A stretch of 64,000 nt of DNA. Source: Leifsonia sp052114085 (GTDB lineage Bacteria > Actinomycetota > Actinomycetes > Actinomycetales > Microbacteriaceae). The stretch covers positions 620,001-684,000 of the forward strand of contig NZ_JBFREB010000001.1 of the NCBI RefSeq assembly GCF_052114085.1, read 5' to 3'. The notes under the pieces are model-generated. The model did not search any database and was not told the DNA's origin. It worked only from the letters and a program-made list of their open reading frames with translations. The translations under genes were made by a program, and so were the position numbers. Positions 8,432-16,089 of the stretch are shown here, in pieces; position 1 is the first letter of the stretch; each line of letters begins with the position of its first letter.

Positions 8432-8904
8432 GCAACCCCGTCGTCATCGATGCCGTACCCGGCACGTCCTACGCCGACATCACGCGCGAATTCGACGCGC
8501 CGGTAGAGGCGGTGTTCCGCGCCCACGCGGACCCCGAATTGTTCGCCCGGTGGATCGGCCCGCGCCGGCTCGCGAACACCATCACCGACTGGGACTTCCG
8601 CTCCGGCGGAAGCTACGGTTACGAGGCGCGTGACGACGAGGGATCGGTGTACGCGTTCCGCGGCGTCATCCACACCGTCGTCGAGAACGAGCTCGTCATC
8701 CAGACCTTCGAGTTCCTGGGCGCGCCCGGCGAGGTGAGCCTGGACCGGATGCGGTTCGAGGCCCTGCCGGACGGTCGCTCGCGACTCGTCGGCCGGTCCG
8801 TCATGACGTCGCGCGAGGCTCTGGAGCAGATGATCGCGAGCGGCATGGAGTACGGCATGCGCGAGGGATACGAGAAGCTCGACGAATTGCTGGGGGCATC
8901 ATGA
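8428..8904 (+). CDS. SRPBCC/AHSA1-domain protein
   Basis: Protein of 158 residues with an activator-of-Hsp90-ATPase-like START fold: TREFDAPVEAVFRAHADPELFARWIGP at the N-terminus, a central FRGVIHTVVENELVIQTFEF strand region, and the C-terminal helix EQMIASGMEYGMREGYEKLDELL. Family members bind small hydrophobic ligands in a cavity; no catalytic role is established. It is coupled to the ArsR gene upstream (ATGA) and the VOC gene downstream, a common bacterial arrangement of unknown substrate. Confidence 0.85.
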   Translation: MSNPVVIDAVPGTSYADITREFDAPVEAVFRAHADPELFARWIGPRRLANTITDWDFRSGGSYGYEARDDEGSVYAFRGVIHTVVENELVIQTFEFLGAPGEVSLDRMRFEALPDGRSRLVGRSVMTSREALEQMIASGMEYGMREGYEKLDELLGAS

Positions 8905-9311
8905 CAAACAATCCGACTCCGTCCGTTGCCGCCGGGGCGATGATGCTCGAACTGGTGATGCTGCCGGTCGCGGACATCGACCGCTCGATCGCATTCTACC
9001 GCGACCAGGCGGGCTTCGCCGTCGATGTGGATGTGGCACCGACGGAGGGTGTCCGCATCGTCCAGCTCACGCCGCCCGGCTCCTACTGCTCGGTGACGAT
9101 GACGACGGGCATGGCCGACGCCGCCATGCCGCCTGGCTCGCTGCGCGGACTCCACCTCGTCGTCGCCGACATCGAGGCCGCGCGGGACGCGCTGGTCGCG
9201 CGCGGCGTGGATGTCGCGCCGGTCCAGGACATGGGCGGCGTGCTCTACGCCTGGTTCGCCGACCCGGACGGGAACACCTGGACGCTCCAGCACATGCCCT
9301 GGCGGGCCTGA
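8901..9311 (+). CDS. VOC-family (glyoxalase/bleomycin-resistance fold) protein
   Basis: Protein of 136 residues with two beta-alpha-beta-beta-beta repeats of the vicinal oxygen chelate fold: MLPVADIDRSIAFYRDQAGF opens the first and LRGLHLVVADIEAARDALVARG the second, ending with WFADPDGNTWTLQ, where DPDGN is the usual turn. Metal ligands cannot be confirmed by eye. It overlaps the SRPBCC gene by 4 nt and ends 4 nt from the convergent ribH stop, with both stops in a short hairpin. Confidence 0.82.
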   Translation: MTNNPTPSVAAGAMMLELVMLPVADIDRSIAFYRDQAGFAVDVDVAPTEGVRIVQLTPPGSYCSVTMTTGMADAAMPPGSLRGLHLVVADIEAARDALVARGVDVAPVQDMGGVLYAWFADPDGNTWTLQHMPWRA

Positions 9312-9321
9312 GAGGTCAGGC
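9306..9321. terminator. Short hairpin holding two convergent stop codons
   Basis: GCCTGA (9306-9311), GAGG loop, TCAGGC (9316-9321). The TGA of the VOC gene and the TGA of ribH on the other strand lie in opposite arms. The stem is only 6 bp, so a terminator role is tentative. Confidence 0.35.
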
Positions 9322-9792
9322 GCGCAACTCCCGCACGGCGACTGCGGTGGCGAGTGCGGCGTGTGCCGCCTCGGCGCCCTTGTCCTCCTTCGACCCCGGC
9401 AGGCCGGAACGGTCAATGCCCTGCTTCTCATCGTCGAGCGTCAGCACGCCGAAGCCGACCGGCTTGCCCGTGTCGAGCGCCACGCGCGTCAGCCCGTCGG
9501 TGGCAGCCGCGGATACGTACTCGAAGTGCGGAGTGCCGCCGCGGATGATAACGCCGAGGGCGACGACCGCGTCAGCACCCGCCTCCAGCGCCGCCTTGCT
9601 GACGACCGGGAGCTCGAAGCTGCCCGGCACCCGGACCAGCGTGTGAGTGGCGCCCGCGGCATCCAGTGTCCGCTGGGCGCCCGCGATGAGCGCCTCACTG
9701 ATGGTCTCGTGCCAGCTGCCGGCGACGACGACGACGTTCAGGCCGCTCCCGTCGATCCGTTCGGCCGCGCTGGGGGCTCCTGCTCCGCTCAT
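9316..9792 (-). CDS. ribH: 6,7-dimethyl-8-ribityllumazine synthase
   Basis: Catalyses condensation of 5-amino-6-ribitylamino-uracil with 3,4-dihydroxy-2-butanone 4-phosphate, the penultimate step of riboflavin synthesis; members assemble into pentamers or icosahedral shells. The 158 residues show the lumazine-synthase pattern: VVVVAGSWHETISEALI, VRVPGSFELPVVSKAA, ALGVIIRGGTPHFEYV with the catalytic His, and KPVGFGVLTLDDEKQGIDR. It is the last gene of the rib operon, overlapping ribBA by 4 nt. Confidence 0.96.
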   Translation of the reverse strand: MSGAGAPSAAERIDGSGLNVVVVAGSWHETISEALIAGAQRTLDAAGATHTLVRVPGSFELPVVSKAALEAGADAVVALGVIIRGGTPHFEYVSAAATDGLTRVALDTGKPVGFGVLTLDDEKQGIDRSGLPGSKEDKGAEAAHAALATAVAVRELRA

Positions 9793-11090
9793 CGTGTGGT
9801 CCTCTCCGCCGCGATACCCGCGGTCGTCTCATCCAGTCCGGACACCGCGTCGATGTCTCCGATCGCGTGACCCATGCGGTCACGCTTGGTCTCCAGGTAG
9901 CCCTCGTTGAATGCACCCACGCCGACGACGAGGGGCACGCGCTCCTCGACCTCGATGCCGTGCTCCTCCAACTGGCGCACCTTCTCCGGGTTGTTGGTCA
10001 GCAGTCGCACCGACTCGATCCCCAGATCTTGCAGTATCGCCGTGGCCGCACCGTAGTCGCGGGCGTCGATCGGCAGGCCGAGGGCGAGGTTGGCGTCCAG
10101 GGTGTCGAGGCCCTCCTCCTGCAGCTTGTAGGCGCGCAGCTTGTTGATGAGGCCGATGCCGCGCCCCTCGTGCCCGCGCAGGTAGACCACGACGCCGCCC
10201 TCGCGCTGGATGGTGTCCATCGCGGCGTCGAGCTGCGGGCCGCATTCGCACTTGAGCGAGCCGAACGCCTCACCCGTGAGGCACTCGGAGTGCACCCGGA
10301 CGAGCGTCCCGTCGCGCTGCGGAGTGCCCGCGACGATCGCCACGTGGTCGGCGCCGGTCATGCGGTCGCGGTACGCGCGCATCCGGAAAGGGCCGTGGGT
10401 GGTCGGGACGGTCGTCTCGACCTCGAAGATCACCCTCGACGTCTCGGGAATGGGCGTCACCGTCTCGAGCGGCTGATCGCAGTGGAATTCCTGAAGGTAG
10501 TCGATGAGCGCCTCGATCGTGATGACGAGTACGCCCTCCCGCTTTCCGAGCTCGATGAGGCCGGGCAGGCGCATCATCTCACCGTCGTCAGCGACGATCT
10601 CGGCGATGGCGCCGACCGGCGTCAACCCGGCCAGCTTGAGCAGGTCGACCGCCGCCTCGGTGTGGCCGTCGCGTTCGCGTACGCCGCCCTCGACCGCGCG
10701 CAGCGGAAGGATGTGGCCGGGCCGGTGCAGGCTGGACGGAGTGGAGTCGAGGTCGGCCAGCACGCGGAGGGTGTGCGCGCGGTCGGCCGCGCTGATGCCG
10801 GTGGACAGGCGGTTGGCCGCGTCCACGCTGACCGTGTAGTTCGTGCCGCGCGAGTCCTCGTTGTGAGCGACCATCACGGGAAGCTCGAGGCGGTCGGCGA
10901 TCTCGTCGGTCATCGGCGCGCAGATGAAACCGGAGGAGTTCTTCACGGTCCAGGCGATCCACTCCTGGCTGGCGAGCTCGGCGGCGAGTACGACGTCGCC
11001 CTCGTTCTCGCGGCTCTCGTTGTCGACGACGATGACCGGCCGGCCGGCGCGCAGCTCGGACAGGGCCTCGGGGATGGTGGCCAGACTCAT
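9789..11090 (-). CDS. ribBA: Bifunctional DHBP synthase / GTP cyclohydrolase II
   Basis: Fusion of 433 residues supplying both riboflavin precursors. The N-terminal RibB domain (about 1-200) has DNESRENEGDVVLAAE, the acidic active-site loop, and DGHTEAAVDLLKLAG. The C-terminal RibA domain (about 205-410) has VRVHSECLTGEAFGSLKCECGPQL with the three Cys zinc ligands, and LRGHEGRGIGL. Both domains look intact, so both reactions (ribulose 5-phosphate to DHBP plus formate; GTP to the pyrimidine precursor) are expected. It sits between ribE and ribH with 4-nt overlaps. Confidence 0.96.
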   Translation of the reverse strand: MSLATIPEALSELRAGRPVIVVDNESRENEGDVVLAAELASQEWIAWTVKNSSGFICAPMTDEIADRLELPVMVAHNEDSRGTNYTVSVDAANRLSTGISAADRAHTLRVLADLDSTPSSLHRPGHILPLRAVEGGVRERDGHTEAAVDLLKLAGLTPVGAIAEIVADDGEMMRLPGLIELGKREGVLVITIEALIDYLQEFHCDQPLETVTPIPETSRVIFEVETTVPTTHGPFRMRAYRDRMTGADHVAIVAGTPQRDGTLVRVHSECLTGEAFGSLKCECGPQLDAAMDTIQREGGVVVYLRGHEGRGIGLINKLRAYKLQEEGLDTLDANLALGLPIDARDYGAATAILQDLGIESVRLLTNNPEKVRQLEEHGIEVEERVPLVVGVGAFNEGYLETKRDRMGHAIGDIDAVSGLDETTAGIAAERTTR

Positions 11091-11716
11091 GACGCACTCC
11101 GTTCAGTCAGTGCCGGTTCGAGCGCGAGCATGCGCTCCACATGACGGGCGAGGATGTCCGTCTCGATGTTGACGCGATCGCCAACGGCGCGGTCGCCCAG
11201 CGTGGTGGCGGCGAGCGTCTCGGGGATGAGGGACACCTCGAACCAGCCGTCCTCGCGTCCACCGCCGACGGCGCTGACTGTGAGGGAGACGCCGTCGATG
11301 GCGATGGAGCCCTTTCGGGCGACGAGTGGTGCGTGCGCCGGGTCGAGGGAGAGCCGGACGACGCGCCACGCGCTGCCGTCGGTGATGGACAGCACGGTGG
11401 CGGTGCCGTCGATGTGCCCCTGCACGATGTGGCCGCCGAGGCGGTCCCCGACCTGCGCGGCGCGCTCCAGGTTGACCCGGCGGCCTGCCGCGACGTCGTC
11501 GAGCGTGCTGATGGCGAGGGTCTCGGCCATCACATCCGCTGTGAAGCTCTCGGCGTCTTTGCCGATGACCGTCAGGCAGACGCCGCTGACCGAGATCGAG
11601 TCTCCGTGTCGCGCGTCGCTGACGGCGAGGGGTCCGCGGACGGTGAGCCGCGCGGCGTCCGCCGTGCGCTCGACGGCGGTGACTTCGCCCAGTTCTTCGA
11701 TGATTCCGGTGAACAT
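11087..11716 (-). CDS. ribE: Riboflavin synthase, alpha subunit
   Basis: Dismutates two lumazine molecules to riboflavin. The protein of 209 residues has two similar barrels: MFTGIIEELGEV at the N-terminus, SISVSGVCLTV then GGHIVQGHIDGTA in the first barrel, and SIAIDGVSLTVSAV near the matching position in the second. The start is the ATG at 11714-11716, where the invariant MFTGIIEE begins; the frame is open upstream but overlaps ribD. It overlaps ribBA by 4 nt and lies 4 nt after ribD. Some nomenclatures call this gene ribC. Confidence 0.95.
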   Translation of the reverse strand: MFTGIIEELGEVTAVERTADAARLTVRGPLAVSDARHGDSISVSGVCLTVIGKDAESFTADVMAETLAISTLDDVAAGRRVNLERAAQVGDRLGGHIVQGHIDGTATVLSITDGSAWRVVRLSLDPAHAPLVARKGSIAIDGVSLTVSAVGGGREDGWFEVSLIPETLAATTLGDRAVGDRVNIETDILARHVERMLALEPALTERSAS

Positions 11717-11720
11717 ATGG

Positions 11721-12764
11721 TCAGCCCTCCTGAGTGGTGGGAGTAGAAGAAGGAGTGGTCGGTACGGGGACGGCACGGAGGAGGAGGTCGCCGCCGAGGC
11801 GCTCGACGTCGAGGATGCGCAGCCTCCGCTGCTCGCCGATGGTTTCGACCCCGATGTCGCCGAGCGCAAGGCGGGGACCGCCGAGCAACGTGGGCGCGAG
11901 GTAGATCGCGTACTCGTCGACGAGCCCGGCCGCGACGAACGCGCTCGCGAGCGTCGGACCGCCCTCGACGTAGATGCGCCGGAATCCCCGCTGATACAGA
12001 TCGGCGACGGCCTCGTGGAGGTCGTGGGTGCCTTCGAAGACGACCGGGTTGGGATGGTGGAAGACCGCGGCGTCCTTCGGGACCGCGCGGGTGCCGATCA
12101 CGACGGGCGTGGGCTGGGTGCCCATCAGCTCGCCCGCGTCGCCCCGAGCGGTGAGGCTGGGGTCGTCGGCGAGCACGGTTCCGGTGCCGACGACGATCGC
12201 ATCGGAGGCCTCCCGCTGCTCGTGCACGCGCTGGCGCGCGGCGGCTCCCGTGATCCACTTGCTGGTGCCGTCCGCCGCGGCCGCGCGGCCATCCAGGCTG
12301 CTGGCCCACTTGACGACGATGTACGGGCGGCCCAGCCGTGCGGCGGTGAGCCAGTCGTCGAGGAACGCCTCGATCTCCGTCCTCAGAACGCCGCCGGTCA
12401 CATCGACGCCCGCCTCACGGAGACGCGCGGCGCCCCCGCTCGAGTGGTGTCCGGGGTCGTCGGCGCCGTAGACGACGCGCGCCACGCCCGCGTCGATCAG
12501 GGCCTCTGAGCACGGGCCGGTGTGACCCCAATGGTTGCACGGTTCCAGCGTGACCACGGCGGTCGCGCCGCGGGCGCCGCCTTCCGGCAGCTTGCTGAGC
12601 GCATCCACCTCGGCGTGCGGTGTTCCGACGCCGCGATGCCAGCCTTCGGCGATGATGCGTCCCTCGTCGTCGAGCAGGATGCAGCCGACCCGCGGGTTCA
12701 CGCCGGTGGACGGACCGTTGGCGGCGAGTTCGAGCGCCGTGTGCATGGGGGCTTCCCACGTCAT
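11721..12764 (-). CDS. ribD: Bifunctional riboflavin deaminase/reductase RibD
   Basis: First gene of the rib operon, 347 residues. The N-terminal deaminase domain (about 1-145) carries the zinc site HAEVDAL and PCNHWGHTGPC; the C-terminal reductase domain (about 150-340) has IVVKWASSLDGRAA, the GAAARQRVHEQREASDAIVVGTGT strand-turn and YVEGGPTLASAFV. The start taken is ATG 12762-12764, with AGGA about nine nt upstream; ATG 12746 is an internal alternative. The 77-nt leader between start and FMN aptamer contains a 6-bp hairpin that could be the expression platform. Confidence 0.93.
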   Translation of the reverse strand: MTWEAPMHTALELAANGPSTGVNPRVGCILLDDEGRIIAEGWHRGVGTPHAEVDALSKLPEGGARGATAVVTLEPCNHWGHTGPCSEALIDAGVARVVYGADDPGHHSSGGAARLREAGVDVTGGVLRTEIEAFLDDWLTAARLGRPYIVVKWASSLDGRAAAADGTSKWITGAAARQRVHEQREASDAIVVGTGTVLADDPSLTARGDAGELMGTQPTPVVIGTRAVPKDAAVFHHPNPVVFEGTHDLHEAVADLYQRGFRRIYVEGGPTLASAFVAAGLVDEYAIYLAPTLLGGPRLALGDIGVETIGEQRRLRILDVERLGGDLLLRAVPVPTTPSSTPTTQEG

Positions 12765-12819
12765 CCGGTTGCCATCCTGTCTCTCGCGTCGAGACGTGTC
12801 ACCGGGGTCGCGCGGGCGC

Positions 12820-12835
12820 CAGCCCATGCGGGCTG
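12820..12835 (-). promoter_or_regulatory. Hairpin between FMN aptamer and ribD (expression platform candidate)
   Basis: CAGCCC and GGGCTG form a perfect 6-bp stem with a 4-nt loop only 5 nt after the aptamer's last helix in the rib mRNA. No T tract follows, so translational control or Rho-related control is more likely than intrinsic termination. Confidence 0.4.
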
Positions 12836-12840
12836 CCCAC

Positions 12841-12985
12841 CGTGCCTCCTCCCATCCGGACTGAGCGGCAGACTCTCGCCTGCACGCATTACCGTCGGTA
12901 CCGGAATTCCACCGGTTCAGCAGGACGCCTGGGCGTCCCGCTCGCGGACTATCACCGCCGGTTCGGACTCTCACCGACCCCGGAG
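12841..12985 (-). promoter_or_regulatory. FMN riboswitch (RFN element)
   Basis: On the minus strand the conserved RFN blocks appear in order: GGTCGGTGAGAGTCCGAACC, then CCGGCGGT, AGTCCGCGAGCGG, a variable stem (GGGACGCCCAGGCGTCCTG), GGTGGAATTCCGGTACCGAC, GGTAATG, then AGTCCGGATGGGAGGAGG closing the basal helix. FMN binding to such leaders represses downstream rib genes. It precedes ribD by 76 nt and governs the whole four-gene operon. The order of blocks and their consensus match make this assignment firm; exact ends are approximate. Confidence 0.93.
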
Positions 12986-12986
12986 C

Positions 12987-13015
12987 ACGTTATTTCGTTG
13001 TCGAGTCTAGATCAA
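12987..13015 (-). promoter_or_regulatory. Putative promoter of the rib operon
   Basis: On the minus strand TTGATC (13010-13015) and TAACGT (12987-12992) are separated by 17 nt. Transcription would begin around 12980, at the very start of the aptamer's basal helix, which leaves little slack and makes the assignment tentative. Confidence 0.4.
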
Positions 13016-13037
13016 CGCGTTCCGGCGGCGTCTATTC

Positions 13038-13059
13038 CCCTGCGCTGTGAGGCGCAGGG
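13038..13059. terminator. 8-bp hairpin after the SorC-type gene
   Basis: CCCTGCGC (13038-13045) and GCGCAGGG (13052-13059) form a perfect stem with a 6-nt loop, 18 nt past the stop of the minus-strand regulator gene and upstream of the rib promoter. No T tract. Confidence 0.45.
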
Positions 13060-13076
13060 TTACGCGCCTGCGCGCC

Positions 13077-14099
13077 TCAGGCCGCGGTCGGCTCCCGGAG
13101 GTCCGGCTCTGCCGGCCCGGGGGACTGCGCCAGCTGCGCGAGGGTGCGGGCGGTCCCCTCGTCGACGATGAGATCGGTGATGAGACCGGCCGCCAAGGCG
13201 CCGCGGAGGCTGTGCACCTTCGACGGGCCGGACACGATGCAGACCCGGCGCGGCACGCGCTTGATCAGGTCAATGTCCGGACCGCTGGCGCGCTGATTCA
13301 GGGGGATGCCGTGGTGGCTCCCGTCCTCGCGGAAGAACACCGTTGCGACGTCGCCGACCACGCCCGACTCGTCGAGGGAGGCGTAGTCGGCCTGGTCGAG
13401 GTAGCCGCCGGCGTAGACGTGCGAGCGCACCTCGGAGAACGGGGAGCCGAGGCCGAAGAGGGCCACATCCATCCGCTCCTGGATGTCGAGGATGCGGCGG
13501 GTGCTGCGCTCACGCCACATCGCGATCTTGGTCTGCGGGTCGTCGAACAACGCCGGGACGGGGAACTCCTGGATCGTGCCGGAGTACGTGTCACCGAAGC
13601 GCCGCAGGATCTCGGACGCGTACAGCACGCCGGTGGTGTAGGTGTTCCCGGCGCCGTTGAGCTGCACGAACTCGACGTTGTGCAGTTCTTTCGGGATGAG
13701 GTGGCGGCTGAGCGCACTCATCGTGGAGCCCCACGCGATGCCGACCGTCTGGTTGGAGTCGACGAAACGGTCGAGAATTCGTGCAGCCGAGATGGCGACG
13801 CGCTCGAGCCGATCGACGTCGCTGATGGCGCTCGGCATCGGGACGATGTGCGCGGCGATGCCGTAGCGCTCGTGGATGGTCTGCTGGATGCGACTCGCGC
13901 CCTCGTGCGGCTCGGCGATCTGAATGGTCACCAGGCCCGAGGTGCGGGCGTAGCTGAGCAGCCGGGAGACACTCGAACGGGACGTGTGCATCTCGTGCGC
14001 GATGGCCTCCATCGTGAGGTCCTGCATGTAGTACAGGTGGCCCGCTTTGAGGGCGTCGCGGACCTTGTCGGGCAGGTGCTCGGTGTCGGGCTGGGGCAT
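13077..14099 (-). CDS. SorC/DeoR-type sugar-binding transcriptional regulator
   Basis: DNA-binding regulator of 340 residues. Residues about 1-60 hold a helix-turn-helix (YYMQDLTMEAIAHEMHTSRSSVSRLLSYARTSGLV), and the rest is the SorC-type sugar-phosphate-binding domain (VGIAWGSTMSAL, EFVQLNGAGNTYTTGVLYASEIL, DVALFGLGSP, GVVGDVATVFF, and VCIVSGPSKVHSLRGALAAGLITDLIVDEGTA at the C-terminus). The start is ATG 14097-14099, with AGAAGG 6 nt upstream; the open frame upstream lacks family similarity. It is divergent from glpD-glpF-glpK, and palindromes in front of glpD and glpF suggest it controls glycerol use. The ligand is presumably glycerol 3-phosphate or a related triose phosphate (inference). 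Confidence 0.87.
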   Translation of the reverse strand: MPQPDTEHLPDKVRDALKAGHLYYMQDLTMEAIAHEMHTSRSSVSRLLSYARTSGLVTIQIAEPHEGASRIQQTIHERYGIAAHIVPMPSAISDVDRLERVAISAARILDRFVDSNQTVGIAWGSTMSALSRHLIPKELHNVEFVQLNGAGNTYTTGVLYASEILRRFGDTYSGTIQEFPVPALFDDPQTKIAMWRERSTRRILDIQERMDVALFGLGSPFSEVRSHVYAGGYLDQADYASLDESGVVGDVATVFFREDGSHHGIPLNQRASGPDIDLIKRVPRRVCIVSGPSKVHSLRGALAAGLITDLIVDEGTARTLAQLAQSPGPAEPDLREPTAA

Positions 14100-14128
14100 T
14101 CGGGCCTTCTTACTCGGGAAACCAGCCG

Positions 14129-14142
14129 TGCACGTATGTGCA
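14129..14142. promoter_or_regulatory. Operator 1 in the SorC-glpD intergenic region
   Basis: TGCAC GTAT GTGCA, 5-bp arms, in the divergent promoter region. A close match, TGCACGAACGTGCA, lies in front of glpF. A TTGATC hexamer at 14149-14154 follows 6 nt later and AT-rich ACTATAT at 14175-14181 could be the glpD -10, so the operator lies just upstream of the putative glpD promoter. Binding by the neighbouring SorC-type protein is inferred. Confidence 0.6.
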
Positions 14143-14218
14143 TCGCGCTTGATCGAAGTTGTGCTGCCACGAAGACTATATCCGCACAGCACGTTCACGA
14201 GAGCAACAGGAGAACACC

Positions 14219-15958
14219 GTGACGACGAAGCCGACTACACGCACCGAGGTTCAGCGCCTCCGCGAACGCCCCCGAGCACAGGTGCTCGTCGTCGGCGGCG
14301 GCATCAACGGACTCGGCACCTTCCGCGACCTCGCGCTTCAGGGCGTCGACGTCGTCCTCGTCGAGCGCAACGACTTCGTGTCCGGTGCATCGGCGGCATC
14401 CAGCCACATGATCCACGGCGGCATCCGGTACCTGGAGAACGGCGAGTTCCGCCTGGTCAAGGAGTCGGTGACCGAGCGCAACGGTCTGCTGAAGATCGCG
14501 CCGCACTACGTCAAGCCGCTCGAGACGACCATCCCGATCTACTCCACCTTCTCCGGCATCCTCGCCGCGCCGCTGCGGTTCCTCACGCACAAGCAGGGCA
14601 AGCCGAAGGAGCGCGGTGCGTTCCTCATCAAGACCGGGCTGACGATCTACGACGCGTTCTCGCGCGACGGCGGTTCGGTGCCGCGCCACAGCTTCCACGG
14701 TCGCAAGAAGTCGCTGGAGATCCTTCCGGCGCTGAACCCGGGGCTGAAGTACACCGCCACCTACTTCGACGCCTCCGTTCACGACCCCGAGCGTCTCGCT
14801 CTGGACGTGCTCGCGGACGGCCTCGCCGCAGGGCCGCACGCACGCGCCGTCAACTACGTCGAGGCGATCGGAGCCCGCGACGGCGGCGTTCTCGTCCGCG
14901 ACCGCGAGACCGGCGAGGAGTTCGCCATCACGGCGGACGTCGTCGTCAACGCGTCCGGCCCGTGGACCGACCTCACCAACGAGGCCCTCGGCGACGCCAC
15001 CCGCTTCATGGGCGGCACCAAGGGCTCGCACATCGTCCTGGACAACCCCGAGCTCCTGGAGGCCTGCCAGGGCCGCGAGATGTTCTTCGAGAACAACGAC
15101 GGCCGCATCGTCCTCATCTACCCGCTCAAGGGACGCGTGATGGTCGGCACTACCGACATCGACGCCGACATGTCGGAGCGCGCGGTGATCACCGAAGACG
15201 AGATCGACTACTTCATCGAGCTGGTCTCGCACGTTTTCCCATCGATCCCGGTCACCCGCGAGCAGATCGTCTACACGTTCTCCGGAGTGCGCCCGCTGCC
15301 GCACCACGACGACACCGCACCCGGATTCGTCTCCCGCGACTACCGCATCGTTCCCGGGACGATCGCCGGCCTGGGCGACACCACCGTGCTCAGCCTGGTG
15401 GGCGGGAAGTGGACCACGTTCCGCGCCCTGAGCGAGCACCTGGCGAACGAGACGCTGGGGCTGCTCGGCGTGGAGCGCACGGTCCAGACGCTGGGCCTGC
15501 CGATCGGCGGCGGAGCCGGCTTCCCGACGACGCCGCAGGCGGAGCGCGACTGGATCGCCCGCTACGGTGCGGACATCGGCGCCGAGCGCGCCACGACGCT
15601 GCTGCACCGCTACGGCACGAAGGCGAGCTTCGTCATCGACGCCATCGCCGGGTGGGACGGCGAGGATGCGCCGCTCGCCGCAGCCCCCACATACTCCCGC
15701 GCAGAGGTCGACCACTTGGTTCGCGGCGAGCACGTCGTCCACCTCGCCGACATCTTCCTGCGCCGTACCAGCCTCGCCTTCACGGGTGCCATCACAACGG
15801 CCCTCGTGCACGAGATCGGCGAAATCGCGGCAAACGCGCTCGGATGGTCGCCAAATCAGCGCCTGGAGGAGGAAGATTCGTTCGTAGCGGACCTCGCCGA
15901 CGCCCACCGGGTGCAGCTCAAGTCGGGAGACGGGAGCGAAGCCGCGGCTGTTCGATAA
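14219..15958 (+). CDS. glpD: Glycerol-3-phosphate dehydrogenase (FAD-dependent)
   Basis: Membrane-associated flavoenzyme that oxidises glycerol 3-phosphate to dihydroxyacetone phosphate and passes electrons to quinone. It has 579 residues, with the FAD-binding GGGINGLG near residue 27, SGASAASSHMIHGGIRYLE, NASGPWTD and, toward the C-terminal half, FSGVRPLPHH and GGKWTTFR. The GTG at 14219 is preceded by CAGGAG with 7-8 nt spacing; the frame is open to 14159 but lacks a better signal. It is the first glp gene, divergent from the SorC-type regulator, and its TAA stop touches operator 2 of glpF. Confidence 0.95.
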   Translation: MTTKPTTRTEVQRLRERPRAQVLVVGGGINGLGTFRDLALQGVDVVLVERNDFVSGASAASSHMIHGGIRYLENGEFRLVKESVTERNGLLKIAPHYVKPLETTIPIYSTFSGILAAPLRFLTHKQGKPKERGAFLIKTGLTIYDAFSRDGGSVPRHSFHGRKKSLEILPALNPGLKYTATYFDASVHDPERLALDVLADGLAAGPHARAVNYVEAIGARDGGVLVRDRETGEEFAITADVVVNASGPWTDLTNEALGDATRFMGGTKGSHIVLDNPELLEACQGREMFFENNDGRIVLIYPLKGRVMVGTTDIDADMSERAVITEDEIDYFIELVSHVFPSIPVTREQIVYTFSGVRPLPHHDDTAPGFVSRDYRIVPGTIAGLGDTTVLSLVGGKWTTFRALSEHLANETLGLLGVERTVQTLGLPIGGGAGFPTTPQAERDWIARYGADIGAERATTLLHRYGTKASFVIDAIAGWDGEDAPLAAAPTYSRAEVDHLVRGEHVVHLADIFLRRTSLAFTGAITTALVHEIGEIAANALGWSPNQRLEEEDSFVADLADAHRVQLKSGDGSEAAAVR

Positions 15959-15973
15959 TGCACGAACGTGCAT
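15958..15973. promoter_or_regulatory. Operator 2 upstream of glpF
   Basis: ATGCACG AA CGTGCAT, perfect 7-bp arms, beginning at the last base of the glpD stop codon and ending 10 nt before the glpF -35 box. It matches the palindrome in the SorC-glpD region (TGCACGNANGTGCA core). Confidence 0.65.
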
Positions 15974-15983
15974 GACACGGTTC

Positions 15984-16012
15984 TTGTCAAGTGGACGTGG
16001 CCGCAATAGCGT
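15984..16012 (+). promoter_or_regulatory. Promoter of glpF
   Basis: TTGTCA (15984-15989), 17-nt spacer, TAGCGT (16007-16012). This would give glpF-glpK their own transcript with a leader of about 70 nt, independent of glpD. The operator just upstream of the -35 box is a position compatible with activation. Confidence 0.6.
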
Positions 16013-16089
16013 TCTACTGCCCACCCTGACGAGAGCCTCACCAGAACGCACAACAGGGTGCGGGTCAACTGAACAACTGGAAGGTCAAC

